NCBI GenBank assembly: GCA_937958675.1
Contig: CALGND010000026.1
Coordinates: 23,501-87,500 of the forward strand
DNA length: 64,000 bases
Reading direction: 5' to 3'
From: an uncultured Granulosicoccaceae bacterium
Lineage (GTDB): Bacteria > Pseudomonadota > Gammaproteobacteria > Granulosicoccales > Granulosicoccaceae
Shown: positions 60,975 through 64,000 of the stretch, one piece after another
Layout: every line of letters starts with the position of its first letter
Position numbering within the stretch: position 1 is the stretch's first letter
Program-made: the position numbers and the translations under genes
Notes under the pieces: model-generated
Told to the model about the DNA's origin: nothing
Databases searched by the model: none
Seen by the model: the letters and a program-made list of their open reading frames with translations, nothing else

Positions 60975-62840
60975 CTAATCTGCCACTGCAATCTGTGCTG
61001 AAGTAGGAACTACGCTACGCATTTGCGAAAGTAATTCGTCTGACACTTGTCGTAGTTGGGCTCGATGCTTTTTGGCTAGCGGCTCTGCCTGGGGAAACTC
61101 AACTTTCAGTGGATCTACGTGCACGCCAGCGCGGCGAAATTCATAATGTAAATGCGTACCAGTAACACGTCCGGTTTTACCAACGTAGCCGATTACATCG
61201 CCCTGCTTTACTCGTTTGCCTACCTTCGACTTGCTCGAGATTTTAGACATGTGTGCATATAGAGTGCTAACACTGCTACCGTGCTGAAGAATCACTGTTT
61301 TGCCGTAGGCATTTTTAGAGCCTGAATAACTAACTTTTCCATCAGCGGTTGCGCGTATAGGTGACCCGTATGGCGAGCCGTAATCCACGCCTTTGTGAGC
61401 GCGGATTTTATGCAACACAGGATGTACACGGTTAGGGTCAAACTTTGATGTTATGCGCACGACATCAACTGGATGCCGTAAAAACGTGCGACGCTTTGAT
61501 TGTCCGTCAGGCGTGTAATAACCCGTGTCGCCTTCTGGGGATGTGAAACGTACTGCGCGATAGCTACGACCACCGCGGATAAATTCCGCTGCCAGTATTT
61601 CGCCGTCGCCGATATATTTACCTTCTCTATAGAGGCGATCGTATACCAAACTAAATTGATCGCCCTTGCGTATATCTCTAGCGAAATCGAGTTCCCACTG
61701 AAATATATCAGCCAGTTCCATGATGGTGGATTGTTTTAGCTTTGCTTGCTCGGCAGCAATAAATAGTGACTGATCAATAGTGCCTGATGTGACTACGCGT
61801 TCTTTTTCAACCGGGAGATCAATTGATGCTGTGGCAAAACCAGCAGTTGATTTGCGAATAGTGATTCGACGATCTTTTCCAACACGGGTGCTCAGGCTGT
61901 GAAAACTGCCGTCGGCTAGTTGCACGATTTCAAGTTCTTGGCCAATGCGCAAATTGGACAGATGTTTTTTGACAATGTCATCCACCAAAAGTTTTGGCAT
62001 TTGATCAACTTTCACGCCGCGATCATTGAGGATGCGTGACAGAGTATCGCCTGATTTTATTTTAACGATACTTTCGCTAGAGCCTTCAGGAGCCGTTGCG
62101 CTTTTACGCAGTGCGGCAATAGCAGGTTGATTAGCCATGGACATTACTGGCGAAGATACGGCCACGGTTTTATTGGGCGCGTTTGTCGCTAATTCAGCAG
62201 GGCTTAAAGAATGAAGCTGTTCCATCAGGGCGTTATTGATGGTGTCTTTTTGCCCAGGCTGAGTGTTGTTGGCACTAATATTTGCTAGTGCTGACGCTGC
62301 AAGCTCTTCAAATTCTTCAGACACGTTATAGCCGCCAGACTTACTGGCGTTGGTACTAGATAAAGAGTCGCCCAATGCGTTGCGTGCATCATCAAAGAAA
62401 AAAGTAGGGGCGCTTATCGACAACGCAGCAATAGACTGCGTGGGTTGTTCATCGTTAGTACTTTTGCCCGTGCTGGACGTTGTGATCAGTATTCCGCCAG
62501 CAATGACAACAAGTGCCATGTACAGTTTTCGTACATGATGCTCGCCCACGTGGAAGAATCGCCGATCAGTTTTGGCGTTGATGCGTACAGCGCCCATGGG
62601 GGCTTTGCTTCTAGATAGGCGATTAAGCCGTTCCAGGCGGGGTGCCTTGCGCTGCATTTTATTTTTCAAACCGTTATTGCTACTAATCATGCCGCTCATT
62701 TTACTACTAATGCCGTTAGTCATATAAGAACTAATGGTGCCGCTAGTTTGCCGGCTGGATTTGAAGTCAACGTTGTGGGGGCGGTAGCCATGAGTATCGT
62801 ATATCAATGCGTCGCCTGAACTAATGTGGTTAATCGTCAA
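60975..62840 (-). CDS. Murein endopeptidase of the M23 family (MepM-like)
   Basis: In the longest form, 621 residues. The N-terminal about 100 residues are basic and low in conservation, with a hydrophobic helix at about 106-122 (LYMALVVIAGGILITTSS). Next come a LysM/OapA-type domain (about 258-310, VKIKSGDTLSRILNDRG) and the C-terminal LytM domain with zinc motifs HKGVDYGSP and THLHYEF. It probably cleaves peptidoglycan cross-links to permit growth. The start is unclear: TTG 62840 has no Shine-Dalgarno; ATG codons at 62723, 62696, 62687 and 62657 are alternatives. Adjacency to erpA matches Pseudomonas, except that anmK is missing. Confidence 0.85.
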   Translation of the reverse strand: MTINHISSGDALIYDTHGYRPHNVDFKSSRQTSGTISSYMTNGISSKMSGMISSNNGLKNKMQRKAPRLERLNRLSRSKAPMGAVRINAKTDRRFFHVGEHHVRKLYMALVVIAGGILITTSSTGKSTNDEQPTQSIAALSISAPTFFFDDARNALGDSLSSTNASKSGGYNVSEEFEELAASALANISANNTQPGQKDTINNALMEQLHSLSPAELATNAPNKTVAVSSPVMSMANQPAIAALRKSATAPEGSSESIVKIKSGDTLSRILNDRGVKVDQMPKLLVDDIVKKHLSNLRIGQELEIVQLADGSFHSLSTRVGKDRRITIRKSTAGFATASIDLPVEKERVVTSGTIDQSLFIAAEQAKLKQSTIMELADIFQWELDFARDIRKGDQFSLVYDRLYREGKYIGDGEILAAEFIRGGRSYRAVRFTSPEGDTGYYTPDGQSKRRTFLRHPVDVVRITSKFDPNRVHPVLHKIRAHKGVDYGSPYGSPIRATADGKVSYSGSKNAYGKTVILQHGSSVSTLYAHMSKISSKSKVGKRVKQGDVIGYVGKTGRVTGTHLHYEFRRAGVHVDPLKVEFPQAEPLAKKHRAQLRQVSDELLSQMRSVVPTSAQIAVAD

Positions 62841-63779
62841 AGCGCTGCTGGCACTTTTTCGTTATGGTCGCGTCATGGGACCGCGTGGATAGAAGTGTAG
62901 AACACCACGCGCAACATTTGCACTGTTAGACGTAATTTTGTCATATAACAACATTCGAATCCAATCTTTTAAGTGTTGGGGCATCACGCGACCTTCTAGG
63001 ATTTTGTGCGCCGATGGTCGAGTTCCTGGCCAATGTGTTACTGGATTTAAAGCTTACAAGCAGTACATTTAATAGCCATCGTATGATTAACCAGATCGAT
63101 GTTTATTTTGATGGTGAAAAAGTTAGCGATGCGCAGTGTTTAGCTGGATTAATTTCTCAGTTTGGGCGGGATAAGGATGTTTTTAAATTGCATGGATTTC
63201 GGTCCGACCGCTGCAAGTCAGCATGCGTAGCAATCAGCTTCCATATCCATATACATGCATTACACATACATACATATGTATCCACTTTGTTGAGGCTTCG
63301 ATACGGTATATCTAGCCAAAGTAGGTCTATGCCGTTAGCACGAGTTGTCATGATGGGAGGAAATAACCCAGAATTGTTCAGCGAGCGGGGCTGCTCAGAC
63401 GTCAATTATTCAGATTAATCAACTTTCTTGTGGCGATTAACATGTAAAAAGCCATTCAGATCACACGTGATGCTGAGCGATGGTGCTTGTTGAGGAGGTG
63501 TTCGAGGACACGTAACAGGGGATTCTTGCCACCGAAAGTGCGCTTGTGAGAATAAATATCAGATTATTTATGCCTGTATTAGTTTGATGCGCGAATGTTG
63601 TCAAAATCGCGTCTAGCTATGGTTTAAGTGCAGGTAAAGCAATTAAATGATTGATTATATTGCTGTTAGCGTTGTGCCAAACAACTTTAACTAAGCCATT
63701 TGACGGCAAAACTAAATGGAAAAGACGTTATTCTTTCTCGTCCGATCCTGAGCGTCACAAGTACCATGCAAAATTAGGG
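62841..63779. other. Long intergenic region before the putative rRNA promoter
   Basis: These 939 bases hold no gene I can support. A plus-strand frame (63014-63418) of 134 codons starts with ATG but has poor Shine-Dalgarno spacing, His/Ile-rich runs from a short ACATACAT-type repeat and no recognisable domain. A tyrS gene, often found here in relatives, is absent. Confidence 0.5.
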
Positions 63780-63807
63780 TTGACCTGCTCATTCACATGC
63801 CTATAAT
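63780..63807 (+). promoter_or_regulatory. Near-consensus sigma-70 promoter, likely of an rRNA operon
   Basis: TTGACC (63780-63785), 16-base spacer and TATAAT (63802-63807) form one of the best promoter matches in the window, facing the right edge. It is followed by about 190 bases without coding capacity. The M23 gene lies upstream on the opposite strand, so it cannot be the target. Confidence 0.8.
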
Positions 63808-64000
63808 TCGCTTCCTCGCTGCAGTGCAGAGGGTTGTTTAACGCAACGCAACGCACCAAGCGGGTGAGAAATTATTTAGAATTTATTTGAAATAACTAAA
63901 CAATTTCAAAAAGATTCGAGTATACTTCTCGAACTCGGCCAAGCGGAACTTTAACGGTTTCGCAGCTAGCTTCAAGTTAAGCAAGTGGCCCGCTCTTTTA
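63808..64000 (+). other. Probable rRNA leader (5' of 16S rRNA)
   Basis: No gene is present. The stretch contains a second -10-like box (TATACT 63921-63926, no clear -35) and ends in CGCTCTTTTA (63991-64000), which resembles the start of the boxA antitermination site (TGCTCTTTAACA). Together with the strong promoter at 63780 this suggests that the 16S rRNA gene begins shortly after the window edge. The mature rRNA itself is not visible. Confidence 0.6.

Noticed and set aside
63014..63418. 134-codon plus-strand frame in the terminal intergenic region
   Set aside because: Low-complexity His/Ile/Tyr stretch from short repeats, weak ribosome-binding site and no domain; probably chance, though not excluded.
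63440..63540. Possible tRNA suggested by a GTTCGA-like loop
   Set aside because: No acceptor or anticodon stem could be paired.

Overview
The window looks like a free-living, Gram-negative gammaproteobacterial chromosome. It has a twitching-motility set (pilT, pilU and the pilG-pilH-pilI-pilJ-chpA chemosensory operon), a type II secretion operon (gspC-D-E-F), a TonB protein, Slp-type lipoproteins and a DUF481 barrel. Gene order over 34-55 kb (yggT-proC-yggS / pilT-pilU / pyrX-pyrB-pyrR-yqgF-yqgE-tonB-gshB / pilG-chpA) closely follows the arrangement I recall from Pseudomonas, but with a transaldolase and a thymidine kinase inserted. The genus cannot be fixed by reading alone. No prophage, intact insertion sequence, CRISPR array or tRNA was seen.

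Layout. 0-9.7 kb: a membrane hybrid kinase whose real start is unclear, a CPA1 cation/proton antiporter, a YgjP-type metallopeptidase, an orphan MotA-like channel protein with a PilZ protein and ZapE, then a PAS-rich hybrid kinase. 9.7-20 kb: typA on the minus strand, then a purine catabolic block: adenine deaminase, xanthine dehydrogenase (xdhABC), hydroxyisourate hydrolase and convergent allantoinase puuE. Uricase and OHCU decarboxylase are not present here. 20-27 kb: tandem Slp lipoproteins, a secreted trypsin-like protease, serine deaminase, a CopD-like membrane protein with a MOSC protein, a tandem array of long palindromic repeats, and a PPK2 polyphosphate kinase.

27-34 kb: gspC-F on the minus strand, then an HU-like protein with a Lys/Ala-rich tail and a terminator-like hairpin in its leader. 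34-47 kb: yggT/proC/tal/yggS, pilT/pilU, tdk, then the pyrimidine operon (pyrR, pyrB and a dihydroorotase-like pyrX lacking the metal-binding HxH), yqgF, yqgE, tonB and gshB. 47-55 kb: the Pil-Chp chemosensory operon, which would link surface sensing to the PilT/PilU retraction motors; no CheR (pilK) or CheB (chpB) gene is present. 55-64 kb: DUF481 protein, beta-propeller lipoprotein, argC, a coiled-coil membrane protein, erpA, an M23 endopeptidase, then about 1.1 kb without a convincing gene. That last stretch contains a near-consensus promoter and a boxA-like end, so an rRNA operon probably begins just past the window.
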